Of a DNA stretch of 64,000 bases, positions 17,034 through 27,624 are shown piece after piece. The stretch spans positions 992,001 through 1,056,000 of the forward strand of contig CBDDBK010000002.1 in the NCBI GenBank assembly GCA_965225715.1. The letters run 5' to 3'. This DNA comes from CBDDBK01 sp965225715 (GTDB taxonomy: Bacteria; Bacteroidota; Bacteroidia; Cytophagales; Flammeovirgaceae). How positions within the stretch are numbered: position 1 is the stretch's first letter; each line of letters begins with the position of its first letter. Both the position numbers and the translations under genes were made by a program. Below the pieces are notes generated by a model that saw nothing but the letters and a program-made list of their open reading frames with translations, did no database searches and was not told the origin of the DNA.

Positions 17034-19778
17034 CTACCTATTAAAAGCAGCTTTAATAATATGTTCTTGTTCTTCTTTATGTTTTCGAATATAACCTGTA
17101 GATGGAGAAGATGCTGGCTTTCTAGAGACTAGTTGTAAGGCTATTTTTTGGTCAAAATAGGTACGCTTTAAATAAGTCCAATAGCCCATATTAACAGGTT
17201 CTTCTTGTACCCAAATTAACTTTTCAAGATTTTTATACGCATCTAATAAATGATTAAGTTGTTTTGTAGGAAAAGGGTGGAGTTGTTCAATTCTAATAAT
17301 AGCAACATTTTCATGACCTGCATTTTCCTTTTCTTCTAACAGTTGATAATATATTTTTCCTGTACAAAGTAAAACTTTTTTAACATGGTCAGACATTTTA
17401 ATAGTCTTATCTGGATAAATCTCTTGAAATTTAGTATTATCTAAAAAATCAACTTTTGGGGATACACACCTCGGATGTCGTAATAAAACTTTTGGAGTCA
17501 AGATAATACAAGGTTTTCGGAATGTCCAAGCTAATTGTCTACGTAATAAATGAAATAGATTAGCAGGTGTGGTAACATTGGCTACTATCATGTTATAATC
17601 AGCACAAAGTTGCAAAAAACGCTCTGGTCTGGCGCTAGAATGCTCAGGACCTTGCCCTTCAAAGCCATGAGGCAGCATTAAAATTAATCCTGACATACGC
17701 TGCCATTTAGTTTCACTTGAAACAATAAATTGATCAATAACAATTTGAGCACCATTAACAAAATCACCAAATTGAGCTTCCCATATCACTAAAGTATGTG
17801 GATCTGCACTGGAATAACCATATTCAAAACCCATAACTCCGTATTCTGACAATAAAGAATTATAGATATTAAACTTATTTTCTTTGCCTACTAATTTGCT
17901 CAAAGGATAGTAAGACTTATTAGTTAGTTTATCTACAATTTTAGCATGTCGATGAGAAAAAGTACCTCTTTCTACATCTTGTCCACTGATTCGTATGCTT
18001 TTGTTGTCTAATAATACTGATCCATAAGCTAAGTTTTCAGCTGTTCCCCAGTCCAATAATTCAGTTTCAAAAAACATTTTTTTTCTGTTTTTAAATAACC
18101 TATCAATTTGACGGAGAGCATTAAAACCTTTTGGAATAGTTGTTAATACATTGGCTATTTGATTGTAATTGCCTTCGGTTATGCCTGTTATGGGTGAAGT
18201 ATCAAAATCTGTTGCTTTAGAGCGTCGCATTTTTTTCCATGACCCATCGGAACGCTGGCGTTTATAAGGCAACTCAGCACCAGATCGAACTTCTTTTAAA
18301 ATTCTATCTAATTTATGCATAAATACTTTTTTAATATCTTTCAAAAAAGTATCATCAACAACCTTCTCTTTTAAAAGTTTATCAAAATAAATATCTCTAA
18401 CATTTTTATGTTTATCTATGATACTATATTGTTTTGGTTGAGTAAAGCGCGGTTCATCCGATTCGTTATGCCCATATTTACGGTAACCAATAATATCGAC
18501 AAAAACATCTCGATGATACAGTTGTCTAAATTCGACAGCTAATTTAATAGCAAAAATAACTGCTTCGGGATCATCGGCATTTACATGAAGTTCTGGTGCT
18601 TCTACCAAAGATGATAGATCAGTGCTGTACAAACTGGAACGGGCTTCGTCTACATCTGTAGTAAATCCAACTTGATTATTTAGTATAAGGTGTATAGTCC
18701 CTCCAACTTGGTAAGCATTTAAACGAGACATTTGAACAGCTTCATAAACAATTCCTTGTCCAGAAACAGCCGCATCGCCATGTATTAAAACAGGAATAAT
18801 TTTATCATAATCTTTATTATGGTGATTGTCTAATCTTGCCCTGACGTTGCCCATAACCACCGTAGTAACCGTTTCAAGGTGGGATGGATTGCTAGCTAAG
18901 TTTAAAAGTACTGTTTTACCACTACTAGATTTAAAATCTGAAGTATATCCTAAATGATATTTAACATCGCCTGCTCCTAAACTTTCATTCATTTCAACTT
19001 TTCCTTCAAACTCTCCAAAAATATACCTGTAAGACTTACCCATTACATTAGCTAAAACATTTAAGCGCCCGCGATGCGCCATACCGATAAAAACTTCTTC
19101 CAAACCATACTTAACACCTTCATTGATTAAAGCATCAAAAGCGGGAATAAAAACTTCTAATCCTTCCAAAGAAAATCGTTTTTGACCTATATATTTGGCG
19201 TGTAAAAAATGTTCAAAACTAACAGCATGATTAAGTCTTATTAATATATTTCTTTTTTCATCGTTTGTCAAAGTAAATTTGAAAAAATCTTGTTCTACTT
19301 TTTTTATAAACCAATCTAAAATATCGGCTTCCCGGATGGCTGTAAATTCATAACCAATAGAACCCGTATATATTTTTTTGAGACGTTCTAAAATTTGTTT
19401 TAAAGATCCAGTTTTTAAACCAATGGTTTTACCCGCATGAAAAACTTTATCTAAATCGCGATCAGACAAGTTGAAATCTTTTAAATCTAAATGAGGTTGA
19501 TGATCCTTATAAAGGTTTAAAGGGTTATTTTTGGCTAATAGATGCCCTCTACTTCGATACATAGATATTAAAGACCGTACAGCAACTTCTTTTTCAAGAA
19601 CCTCATCATCCATTATAGGAGCAGAATCATTTGATTCTCCATGTGTATTTGCAAAATCAAAACCTTCAAAAAATCTAGCCCATGTTTTATCTATTGAATT
19701 AGGATCAGATTTATAGTGTTGATATAAACTATCTATATAATTGACATCAGCATTTGATATATAGGAATAAGCACTCAT
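17034..19778 (-). CDS. sucA: 2-oxoglutarate dehydrogenase E1
   Basis: The thiamine-diphosphate-dependent E1 component decarboxylates 2-oxoglutarate in the TCA cycle and passes the succinyl group to SucB. The start MSAYSYISNADVNYIDSLYQ is chosen because it opens the conserved N-terminal region (YIDSLYQHYKSDP...WARFFEGF); the frame extends 14 residues upstream to 19820. Visible motifs include VAVRSLISMYRSRGHLLAKN, the AHRGRLNVLANVMGKSY loop, the ThDP/Mg region GDAAVSGQGIVYEAVQMS with NNQVGFTT, and C-terminal LPHGFEGQGPEHSSARPERF. About 914 residues, normal length. The partner sucB, usually next in the operon, is not downstream within the window; actA and a repeat occupy that side. Confidence 0.96.
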   Translation of the reverse strand: MSAYSYISNADVNYIDSLYQHYKSDPNSIDKTWARFFEGFDFANTHGESNDSAPIMDDEVLEKEVAVRSLISMYRSRGHLLAKNNPLNLYKDHQPHLDLKDFNLSDRDLDKVFHAGKTIGLKTGSLKQILERLKKIYTGSIGYEFTAIREADILDWFIKKVEQDFFKFTLTNDEKRNILIRLNHAVSFEHFLHAKYIGQKRFSLEGLEVFIPAFDALINEGVKYGLEEVFIGMAHRGRLNVLANVMGKSYRYIFGEFEGKVEMNESLGAGDVKYHLGYTSDFKSSSGKTVLLNLASNPSHLETVTTVVMGNVRARLDNHHNKDYDKIIPVLIHGDAAVSGQGIVYEAVQMSRLNAYQVGGTIHLILNNQVGFTTDVDEARSSLYSTDLSSLVEAPELHVNADDPEAVIFAIKLAVEFRQLYHRDVFVDIIGYRKYGHNESDEPRFTQPKQYSIIDKHKNVRDIYFDKLLKEKVVDDTFLKDIKKVFMHKLDRILKEVRSGAELPYKRQRSDGSWKKMRRSKATDFDTSPITGITEGNYNQIANVLTTIPKGFNALRQIDRLFKNRKKMFFETELLDWGTAENLAYGSVLLDNKSIRISGQDVERGTFSHRHAKIVDKLTNKSYYPLSKLVGKENKFNIYNSLLSEYGVMGFEYGYSSADPHTLVIWEAQFGDFVNGAQIVIDQFIVSSETKWQRMSGLILMLPHGFEGQGPEHSSARPERFLQLCADYNMIVANVTTPANLFHLLRRQLAWTFRKPCIILTPKVLLRHPRCVSPKVDFLDNTKFQEIYPDKTIKMSDHVKKVLLCTGKIYYQLLEEKENAGHENVAIIRIEQLHPFPTKQLNHLLDAYKNLEKLIWVQEEPVNMGYWTYLKRTYFDQKIALQLVSRKPASSPSTGYIRKHKEEQEHIIKAAFNR

Positions 19779-19938
19779 TGGTATTAACTTAATAACTATG
19801 GTTAAAGTAAAATGACACAATAAATTACGATTAAAAATTTAAATTTTATTCTTTATAATATCAAATTTCTCAATTTAATATTAATGCATGTAGTAATTTT
19901 TTTTAATTGTTTGATTATAAACAATTTATATTTTGAAG

Positions 19939-20030
19939 ATAGCAATGCTATTTTATTTAGGGAAACGGACGTTTTCAAAATTAATGAATTAAAACCTCTA
20001 AAAATCCTTTTTTTCAATTGACATGACTAT
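19939..20030 (+). repeat. Dispersed intergenic repeat copy between porZ and sucA
   Basis: It starts ATAGCAATGCTATTTTATTT, then GGGAAACGGACGTTTTC, and ends TTGACATGACTAT. It is one of the best-preserved main-subfamily copies and sits in a 480-bp spacer otherwise made of AT-rich sequence. Confidence 0.85.
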
Positions 20031-20302
20031 TTTTTTATAAGAAAACCCCTAATATTTGGTATAAGTTTTTGCCAAAAATTACCAATTTTTATTTAATATC
20101 TTATATAGAATTCAGGTTAAATTAAAATTTCCAAAAATTTTTTTTCAATCATAGTTTTCTTATAAAAACTCTATATATTTGATTTTCAAAAGATTTAGAA
20201 TTTAAAGGTTTTGTACAAATTTTAAATTATAATTTATAAAACTTTTATTATCAATAAATTAGTTGTTATATTGTTTTTTTTTACAAAAACTCTTAATTAT
20301 TG

Positions 20303-22531
20303 TTAATGAATAATTGCTAGTTTTCCCAAAAAATGTTGAGTGTTATTGATATCATTAACAAAAATAAAATAAATACCTGTTTTGGGTTTAAAACCATTGT
20401 ATATAAAACCATTCCAACTTATTTTTCCTCCTTTAGATCGACCTTGCCAAACTAAATTGCCTTGAATGTCGGTAATACGCAAGTCGCTGTTGTCTACTAA
20501 ACCTGATATAGTTATAAAACCTTCATAATTAGGTGGCACAGGGTTAGGAAAAATTTTTACATTTTCAAAATTTGACGCTGGGTTTTCTGAATCGCTTTGA
20601 AAAGACACTATACCTTTATCTGTACTAATAAACACTTCACCACTTAGACCATTAATGGCAATATCATGAATAGTATTAGAAAGTAAAAAGCTGTTTTCGG
20701 TGCTATAGTGTTTTATAAGTACATCCACATCAGAATTAAATAAGAATAAACCTTGTTCTGTTCCGATCCATTTTCTATTGCCCCCATCTACAGATAAGGC
20801 ATTAATTTTTATACCATTCAAAACAGGAGCACCATCAATAGTCGGGATAAAAGGACTTATATCAAAAATATTATTTTCTAAGTCTTCAAAACTTTGGAAA
20901 GCTGCTAAACCATTATTTGTAGCTAACCAAATAGCATTGTCTCTATCGATAACCAAATCATTAATTTCATTATCGGCAAAATTATCAAAAGGTCTTAAAA
21001 GTTGGCTATTAAAAGGGTCTTTGAAAAAGATAAGTCCTCTATCACTTGCTAACCACTTTTGATCAAATACATCTATCACTAATTTATAAATATCAGCTTG
21101 TTGATTTAGATTAACCGGTATAAAAGAGGCATTATTCCTTTTTAAGAATAAGATTGTTTGACTGTTAGTATCTGGTCTTAAACTACTTATCCAAGTTTCT
21201 AAATTTGGACTTAAAGCTATGTCGGTTAAGCGGTAATTTTCAAAATTATTAGCGGTATGTTCAAAACTTAAATTTGTTTTATCAAAACGCCAAAGGCCAT
21301 CTTCAGCTGTTAAAAGATGAAAAATATTGGCTTCTGAACTTTGACTTAAACCTGTTAGTTTTGAATGATTTAAAATAGATGAATAGCCATTGTTATCAAG
21401 CCTATGGCTATAATTTTTCCAAACTTCATTTTGAAAAATAGAAAGACTTGAAAAATTCTGTTCTTCTGTAAATGAAGAAATAGAAAATAGTTGATTATCA
21501 ATAATAAAAAGTCTATCCGAGTAGGGTGAAAATGGACTATATAAGATTACTGATTTTTGGATTTGATTGTTTTCAATGGCAAACAAACCTTGTTTATCAC
21601 CAACCCAAAGTTTTTGATCAGCTGTTTTTAAACAAGAAAGTGGTGAAGCATTAGGATAGGAAATACTTGTAAAAATTAAACTTAAATCACTGAAAATTAA
21701 ACCTGTATCTATACTAATAATCAGCACCTGAGCATCTGAATAAATATGATTGACAGTCGTATTATTTAAATCCAATACTATTATTTCTTGACCGTCTTGC
21801 CATAAAAAAATGCCTAATCCTTTTCTTGCATAAATGAGTTCATTATTAAAAACAGTAAATTGGGTAATTGGATTTTGATTATGGGAAAGTAGTCTTTGCC
21901 AATTGTTAAAATCATTTGGAATATTATTTGGAGCCAAAGACACTACATTAATACCTTCATTACTAAGGGTATAAAGTGCGTTTTGGCTTGAAACACTTGA
22001 AAAAATAGGAACACTTTCTCCGCTTTGACCTAAATTTTCATATATATCTATTAATCTCAAGTTTGATAAATCGAGTAAGGCTATTCCGTTGTTTGTTGAA
22101 ATAAAAGCTGTATCGCCTTTTAGGCTAATATGATAAATTTTATTTTGATTATTTGTATTTAATAAAGTGCGAATATTAGTAATCAAATCTTCGCTTATAA
22201 CATCAATATTTCCATTTTCATAGCCAATAATAAGACTCTGGTGTTTCTGAGAAAATAGTAGCCCACCTATATTTGTGTCGCTCAACCCGAATATGTTGTC
22301 TAACAGAACTGTTTTGTCATTGAGATAATCATATTTGAAAAGTCCATTAGCCGTGGCTGCATATATAGCCGTAGAAGATTGGGTAAGTTCTCTAACTTGA
22401 AAATAAGATAAATGGGTTCGCCAAGCAAAAGTGGGTAAATTTTGTTGGGTAAAGGTATTAAAATGGATACCTAAATGAATAAGGAACAATAGGCAAGCAT
22501 TTTTTTTATTAATATATTGATTATAAAACAC
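20303..22531 (-). CDS. porZ: Type IX secretion protein PorZ
   Basis: A 742-residue protein with an N-terminal signal (ACLLFLIHLGIHFNTFTQ), long runs of short beta-propeller repeats of the two-component-regulator type (such as IYAATANGLFKYDYLNDKT and AIWLATNNGLAAF), and a C-terminal domain beginning NVKIFPNPVPPNYEGFITIS. This layout and length match PorZ (776 residues in Porphyromonas gingivalis), a surface component of the T9SS attachment complex that presents anionic lipopolysaccharide to the sortase PorU. The C-terminal domain resembles a T9SS sorting signal but is retained in PorZ. PorU and the other por genes are elsewhere. The gene implies that this lineage secretes proteins by T9SS. An alternative reading, a generic propeller protein with a CTD, is less likely because of the length and order. 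Confidence 0.82.
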   Translation of the reverse strand: MFYNQYINKKNACLLFLIHLGIHFNTFTQQNLPTFAWRTHLSYFQVRELTQSSTAIYAATANGLFKYDYLNDKTVLLDNIFGLSDTNIGGLLFSQKHQSLIIGYENGNIDVISEDLITNIRTLLNTNNQNKIYHISLKGDTAFISTNNGIALLDLSNLRLIDIYENLGQSGESVPIFSSVSSQNALYTLSNEGINVVSLAPNNIPNDFNNWQRLLSHNQNPITQFTVFNNELIYARKGLGIFLWQDGQEIIVLDLNNTTVNHIYSDAQVLIISIDTGLIFSDLSLIFTSISYPNASPLSCLKTADQKLWVGDKQGLFAIENNQIQKSVILYSPFSPYSDRLFIIDNQLFSISSFTEEQNFSSLSIFQNEVWKNYSHRLDNNGYSSILNHSKLTGLSQSSEANIFHLLTAEDGLWRFDKTNLSFEHTANNFENYRLTDIALSPNLETWISSLRPDTNSQTILFLKRNNASFIPVNLNQQADIYKLVIDVFDQKWLASDRGLIFFKDPFNSQLLRPFDNFADNEINDLVIDRDNAIWLATNNGLAAFQSFEDLENNIFDISPFIPTIDGAPVLNGIKINALSVDGGNRKWIGTEQGLFLFNSDVDVLIKHYSTENSFLLSNTIHDIAINGLSGEVFISTDKGIVSFQSDSENPASNFENVKIFPNPVPPNYEGFITISGLVDNSDLRITDIQGNLVWQGRSKGGKISWNGFIYNGFKPKTGIYFIFVNDINNTQHFLGKLAIIH

Positions 22532-22694
22532 TTATAATTTTTTATAGTATAAATAATTGATTTTCTGGTGCTCTAATTTCTATAATTTACCATTTTTAAT
22601 TTTTAGTTTTATTTATAGAAATACTCTTTTTATCTTAAAAATATTCAATATCAATAAATTAAATTTCTTAAAAAATCCTTTTTTGATTATTGGT

Positions 22695-23270
22695 TTACAA
22701 AATTTTACCTTCTGATGTTTTAACCCGGTAGTTTACTTTCATTTTTCCTTTTATAACCTTATTTAGTTTAGTTTTTATAATATTACGCTTTGATATGGGT
22801 AAGTAGTCAATAAATAATTTTCCGTTTATATGGTCATATTCATGTTGGATGATTCGGGCTTCCATACCATTAAAACTATCTGTATACTCTTGACCTTTTT
22901 GATCATAGTATTTAATTTTAATGTTGGGGTGTCTGGTTATATGAGCATTAATATTAGGAATACTCAAACACCCTTCTTTATAATCCCATTTTTGACCATA
23001 TTCTTCGATTATAGTTGGATTGATAAATACTTTTTTGAACGCAGCTAAATTTTTACCGATTAGGCGGGTGTTATCAACGACAAAAAGTCTAAGGTCAAAA
23101 CCTACTTGAGGAGCTGCTAAACCTATCCCTTCGGCTTTTTGCATCGTTTCAAACATATTGTCAATTAGTTCTGATAAATTTAGAGTTGAATATAGAGAAT
23201 GTTTTAACTTAACCACTTGACAGCGTTTTCTCAAAATGCTGGCACCATAAAGATATATAGGAAGTATCAT
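22695..23270 (-). CDS. def: Peptide deformylase
   Basis: It removes the N-formyl group from nascent proteins. All three motifs are intact: GIGLAAPQ (48-55), EGCLSIP (99-105, metal ligand C101) and QHEYDH (142-147, ligands H143 and H147 with catalytic E144). The 191 residues match the Bacteroidota form. The usual neighbour ruvX is not adjacent here. The start MILPIYLYGASILRKRCQVV is the conserved beginning of the family. Confidence 0.96.
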   Translation of the reverse strand: MILPIYLYGASILRKRCQVVKLKHSLYSTLNLSELIDNMFETMQKAEGIGLAAPQVGFDLRLFVVDNTRLIGKNLAAFKKVFINPTIIEEYGQKWDYKEGCLSIPNINAHITRHPNIKIKYYDQKGQEYTDSFNGMEARIIQHEYDHINGKLFIDYLPISKRNIIKTKLNKVIKGKMKVNYRVKTSEGKIL

Positions 23271-23512
23271 AAATAATTAGGAATTTAAACACCTATCTTT
23301 TTATTGTTTGATTAGAGGTTCTATATTTTTATATTAATTAGTTGATTTTCAAAATTATAAATATAAAAAACCCCAATTTTTTATTCGTAATTATTGACAA
23401 ATATAATTAGCTAATTTAAAAAATTCTTTTACTTGCAAGTTCTTTTAATGATTGGTAAAACGTTTATTATTTTTTCCTAATTCGTGATTCCTAATTTTCC
23501 CCAAAAATAAGT

Positions 23513-26500
23513 ATGCAGAAAGACAATAACATTACTAGAAATTTTGGATTAAGCAATATAGCTTTAAATAATAGGGTGAGTATATTTATTATTACTTCAA
23601 TGGTTATTTTATTTGGCTTAGTTTCATATATTACTGTACCCAAAGAACAATTTCCTGAAATTATTTTGCCACTAGTTTATGTTACAACTACTTATCCGGG
23701 TAATTCTCCTGCTGATATAGAAAGTTTGATTACGCGTCCTTTGGAAAAAGAGCTTAAATCGGTAAAAGGGGTTAAGAATATTAATTCTTCTTCTTTACCA
23801 GATGCTTCTATTATTATCGTTGAGTTTAACGAAGATGTTGAAACTCAACAAGCATCTTTAGATACTAAAGATGCTGTTGATAAAGCAAAAAAAGATCTTC
23901 CTAATGATTTGGAAAAAGACCCGCTTGTAGAGGCTTTAGACTTATCTGAAATACCAATTGTTTTGATCCATTTATCAGGTGATTTTGAAATAGAACAACT
24001 AAAAAAATATGCAGAGTTTTTGGAAGATAAAATAGAAGCTTTAGCAGAAGTAGCCAAGGTTGATATTGCTGGTTCGGTAGAAAAAGAAATTCAGATTAAT
24101 GTAGACATTTATAAAATGTATGCTACAGGTCTATCTTTTTCAGATATAGAAAGTGCAATTTCTTCAGAAAATATTACCCTTTCTGCTGGTGATGTTCAAA
24201 TTGGAAATATTAAGCGTTCTTTACGGGTTTTTGGAGAATTTAGAGATATAGAAGAATTAAAAAATATTATTGTCAGTGCCGAAGAAGGAAATATTATTTA
24301 TTTAAGAGATGTAGCAGAAGTAAAAGATAGCTATGAAGAACGCAGTGACTACTCACGTCTTATAGAAGGTAGTAAATTAGCCACAAAAACAAGTGAAAAT
24401 GTTGTTTCGTTAATCGTTAAGAAAAAAAGTGGAGAAAATCTTATCAATGCCTCTGTTAAAATTGATCAGCTTTTAAACCGTGTTAAAACAGGTATATTGC
24501 CTAAGGGACTTAGTATTGTTTTAACAGAAGATCAATCCGTTAATGTTAAGCGTAGTATAGATAATTTGGAAAATAGTATTATTTCAGGTGTTATTCTTGT
24601 GGTTTTAATTTTGCTCTTTTTCATGGGGCTTAGAAATGCACTTTTAGTCGGAATTGCTATTCCACTTTCTATGTTTATGTCTTTCATGACCATAGAATTA
24701 TTAGGATATACCATGAATATTGTTATCTTATTTGGTTTAATTTTAGCTCTTGGTATGTTGGTTGATAATGGTATTGTGGTTGTAGAAAATATTTATCGAC
24801 TTAGGGAATCAGGTTACGATAGATTAAAAGCAGCCAAAGAGGGTATTGGAGAAGTAGCGGTACCTATCATTACTTCAACAGCTACAACTTTAGCAGCTTT
24901 TTTGCCTCTTGCCTTTTGGGGAGGGCTCGTAGGTGAATTCATGAAATATTTACCCATTACCCTTATTATTGTTTTAGCCTCTTCGCTTTTTGTTGGTATT
25001 GTTATTAATCCTGTTTTTTCTTTTGTCTTTATGAAAGTTTCTGAAGGTTCTAAGCAACCTAATAGAAAAAAATACCTTATCATAGCTGCTGTTAATCTAA
25101 TACTTGCCATAGTTTCTTTATTTGCATTTTCTACTTATGCCTTTACCAATTTATTTATCTGCCTGTTTGTTTTCTTTTTCCTAAATGCAACTATCTTAAG
25201 AAAGGTAACATATTGGTTTTCAGTAAAACCATTAGTTTTTGTAGAAAAGTTATACCTAAAATTTCTAAACTATGTTTTAAACAAAAAACGACCTTATTTA
25301 ACCTTTGTATTTACTTTTTTACTCTTAGTATTAAGCCTGTTTATTTTTGCAAACTCCGATACAAACACAGTTTTTTTTCCTGAAAATGAACCTGAATATG
25401 CCTATATTTTAATAGAAACTCCTATAGGTAGTGATGTTGATTATACCAATCAAGTGACTCAAGAAGTGGAAAATAAACTTTATGATATGCTCTATCCTTA
25501 TCAAGATATTGTAAAATCTGTGGTTATTAATGTAGGTTCTAATACCGTATTACCAAGCGAAAGTCTGAATAGTCAGTCGTCCGGAAAGACTTCTAATAAA
25601 AGTAAAATAACGATAACCTTTGTACCTTTTGAAGAACGAGGCGAGGTACTTAGTAGTGTGGTTCTTAAAAATATTGGAAATGAGCTTAAAAATATACCGG
25701 GTATTAAAATAGTTACGGATAAACAATCCGATGGTCCTCCTGTAGGAAAAGCTATTAATTTGGAATTCACAGGTGAAGATTATATTACTCTAATCGAGCA
25801 AACCCAAAAAATCAAACATTTAATTGATGAAGCCAATTTACCGGGTATAGATGGTTTAACTATAGAACTTGAAACTGGTAAGCCTGAACTTCTTTTGAAA
25901 ATTGATCGAGCTAAAATTCGTCAAATTGAAATTTCTACTGGACAAATTGCCTCTGCGTTAAGAACAGCACTATATGGTAAGGAAATTTCAAAGTTTAAAA
26001 GTGGCGAAGATGAATACCCTATTCAACTTCGTTTTGCAGAACCCTATCGTTATGACGTTGCTCAACTTTTAGAACAAAAAATCACTTTTCGAGATAAGAT
26101 GAATAAAATTAGACAAGTGCCTATTTCTTCTATTGCCTCTATAGAATATACCAATACCTTTGGGGCTATCAAACGAAAAGATTTAAAGCGCTTAATCACT
26201 TTGAGTTCAAATGTTTTAAAAGGTTATAATGCTAATGCACTCATCGCAAATATTAAACAAATTATAGCTAATAATCCATTGCCACCAGGTTATGATGTTA
26301 AATTTACAGGCGAACAAGAGGAACAAGCTAAAACATTGGCATTCTTAATAAAAGCCTTAGCTATAGCTGTTTCATCTATATTTCTGATTTTAGTATCTCA
26401 GTTTAACTCTATAATTAAACCATTTATTATTATAGGCTCAGTAATTTTTAGTTTAGTAGGCGTTTTATTGGGTATTGTTTTTTTTAATATGGAATTTGTC

Positions 26501-26950
26501 ATTGTTATGACCGGTGTAGGAATCATTTCTTTGGCAGGTGTTGTAGTCAATAATTCTATAGTGCTTATAGACTATATAGATTTGACCCGAAAAAGAAAAC
26601 AAGCTGAGCTAGGTCTTAAAAGTAATGAACGGCTGCCAAAACATGTTTTCATAGAATGTTTAATTGAAGGTGGCAGTATTCGTCTACGTCCCGTATTGTT
26701 GACAGCCATAACAACTGTTTTAGGCTTAATACCTTTAGCAACAGGTTTAAACATTGATTTTTTTGGTTTATTTTCAAATTATAACCCTCATTTTTTCATT
26801 GGAGGTGATAATGCTAATTTATGGGGGCCTATGGCTTGGACTGTGATTTTTGGTTTGGTTTTCGCCACTTTCTTAACCTTAATTGTTGTACCCGTTATGT
26901 ATTTTATAACTGATAGAATTAGTTTAAAATTTACTCAGATATTTGGTTAA
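23513..26950 (+). CDS. RND-family efflux permease
   Basis: A 1145-residue inner-membrane permease of the AcrB/HAE1-type resistance-nodulation-division superfamily. The first membrane segment is followed by the periplasmic porter region (VTTTYPGNSPADIESLITRP, then the KSVKGVKN-type region). TM4 carries the proton-relay aspartate in LGMLVDNGIVVVENIYRLRE, and the last block contains AGVVVNNSIVLIDYIDLTRK and IRLRPVLLTAITTVLGLIPL. It exports hydrophobic compounds or lipids using the proton gradient. An adaptor and an outer-membrane TolC-like gene normally precede it, but the upstream gene is def on the other strand and downstream are a dispersed repeat and an IS1 remnant. The permease therefore appears without its partners. 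Confidence 0.93.
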   Translation: MQKDNNITRNFGLSNIALNNRVSIFIITSMVILFGLVSYITVPKEQFPEIILPLVYVTTTYPGNSPADIESLITRPLEKELKSVKGVKNINSSSLPDASIIIVEFNEDVETQQASLDTKDAVDKAKKDLPNDLEKDPLVEALDLSEIPIVLIHLSGDFEIEQLKKYAEFLEDKIEALAEVAKVDIAGSVEKEIQINVDIYKMYATGLSFSDIESAISSENITLSAGDVQIGNIKRSLRVFGEFRDIEELKNIIVSAEEGNIIYLRDVAEVKDSYEERSDYSRLIEGSKLATKTSENVVSLIVKKKSGENLINASVKIDQLLNRVKTGILPKGLSIVLTEDQSVNVKRSIDNLENSIISGVILVVLILLFFMGLRNALLVGIAIPLSMFMSFMTIELLGYTMNIVILFGLILALGMLVDNGIVVVENIYRLRESGYDRLKAAKEGIGEVAVPIITSTATTLAAFLPLAFWGGLVGEFMKYLPITLIIVLASSLFVGIVINPVFSFVFMKVSEGSKQPNRKKYLIIAAVNLILAIVSLFAFSTYAFTNLFICLFVFFFLNATILRKVTYWFSVKPLVFVEKLYLKFLNYVLNKKRPYLTFVFTFLLLVLSLFIFANSDTNTVFFPENEPEYAYILIETPIGSDVDYTNQVTQEVENKLYDMLYPYQDIVKSVVINVGSNTVLPSESLNSQSSGKTSNKSKITITFVPFEERGEVLSSVVLKNIGNELKNIPGIKIVTDKQSDGPPVGKAINLEFTGEDYITLIEQTQKIKHLIDEANLPGIDGLTIELETGKPELLLKIDRAKIRQIEISTGQIASALRTALYGKEISKFKSGEDEYPIQLRFAEPYRYDVAQLLEQKITFRDKMNKIRQVPISSIASIEYTNTFGAIKRKDLKRLITLSSNVLKGYNANALIANIKQIIANNPLPPGYDVKFTGEQEEQAKTLAFLIKALAIAVSSIFLILVSQFNSIIKPFIIIGSVIFSLVGVLLGIVFFNMEFVIVMTGVGIISLAGVVVNNSIVLIDYIDLTRKRKQAELGLKSNERLPKHVFIECLIEGGSIRLRPVLLTAITTVLGLIPLATGLNIDFFGLFSNYNPHFFIGGDNANLWGPMAWTVIFGLVFATFLTLIVVPVMYFITDRISLKFTQIFG

Positions 26951-26963
26951 AAAATATCTGACA

Positions 26964-27058
26964 GAATTGCTATTTTATTTTGGGAAATAGTCTTTTTCAA
27001 TCAATGTAAATGTATTAGACCTTCTAAAAATCCTTTTTTTTTAAGCGATATGGCTATA
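26964..27058 (+). repeat. Dispersed intergenic repeat after the RND gene
   Basis: It begins GAATTGCTATTTTATTTTGG and ends GCGATATGGCTATA, with the AAAAATCCTTTTTTTT block in between. It starts about 14 bp after the RND stop codon and abuts the IS1 remnant. Confidence 0.8.
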
Positions 27059-27070
27059 AAAAATGAAATA

Positions 27071-27606
27071 TTTTATAACCGTAGTAAAAGCTGTGCCTAT
27101 TCCTTGTTGCTAGATGTTAGCGGTAATAAGAAAATAAAAAAATAAGTTTAAAGAACGGGCCAAACATATGCTTGTTTAGAAAAGTAAGCATTAGTTATAT
27201 TGCTGAATTAGAATGTATTAGTCCTATAAAAGCTTTATCTATTCTTACCAATGCGGAGTTTACAATTAAACCCAAGCAGCGTTCTTATGAGACTTTAGAA
27301 GTTGATGAACTTTGGTCTTATGTTAAGAAAAATAGTGCTTGCTTTATGCATACTGCCCTGAGGCTGGTGAGATAGTTTCTTGGTCTTAGGAGAAGCATAA
27401 TAGAAAATTTAAAGCACTTAGTATTACGTAGTAAGCATATTTGTACGGGTAATTGGGGAGGTATTTAAAGAGATCTTTGAAGGTTGTAAGCAACTTGTAT
27501 TAGCTTTCTTTTATATTAAATAACGGTTATGTAGAAAATTTGACATCATATTTTCTACAATACCACCACAATTTTTTATTTGATTGATTATCAAATTCGG
27601 GCAAGT
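27071..27606 (+). pseudogene. IS1-family transposase remnant
   Basis: In three frames, the zinc-binding start (VKAVPIPCC..., around 27086), the open segment 27172-27375 and then CPEAGEIVSWS followed by CTGNWGG can be read in the order of IS1 InsA/InsB-type proteins. The segment ETLEVDELWSYVKKNSACF is the IS1-family EVDELWSYVG motif with the first catalytic Asp. Frameshifts (near 27345) and stops break it. The right boundary is the 35-bp sequence ending GGGCAAGT at 27606, shared with 6196-6230. It is dead but may still carry an intact end. Confidence 0.7.
27572..27606 (-). repeat. 35-bp sequence shared with 6196-6230
   Basis: Reverse complement of the 6196-6230 sequence with one difference; it contains TTGATTATCAA at 27584-27594. 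It ends 19 bp before the stop codon of the HhH-barrel gene. Confidence 0.6.
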
Positions 27607-27624
27607 TTAATCATAAGGAGATTT

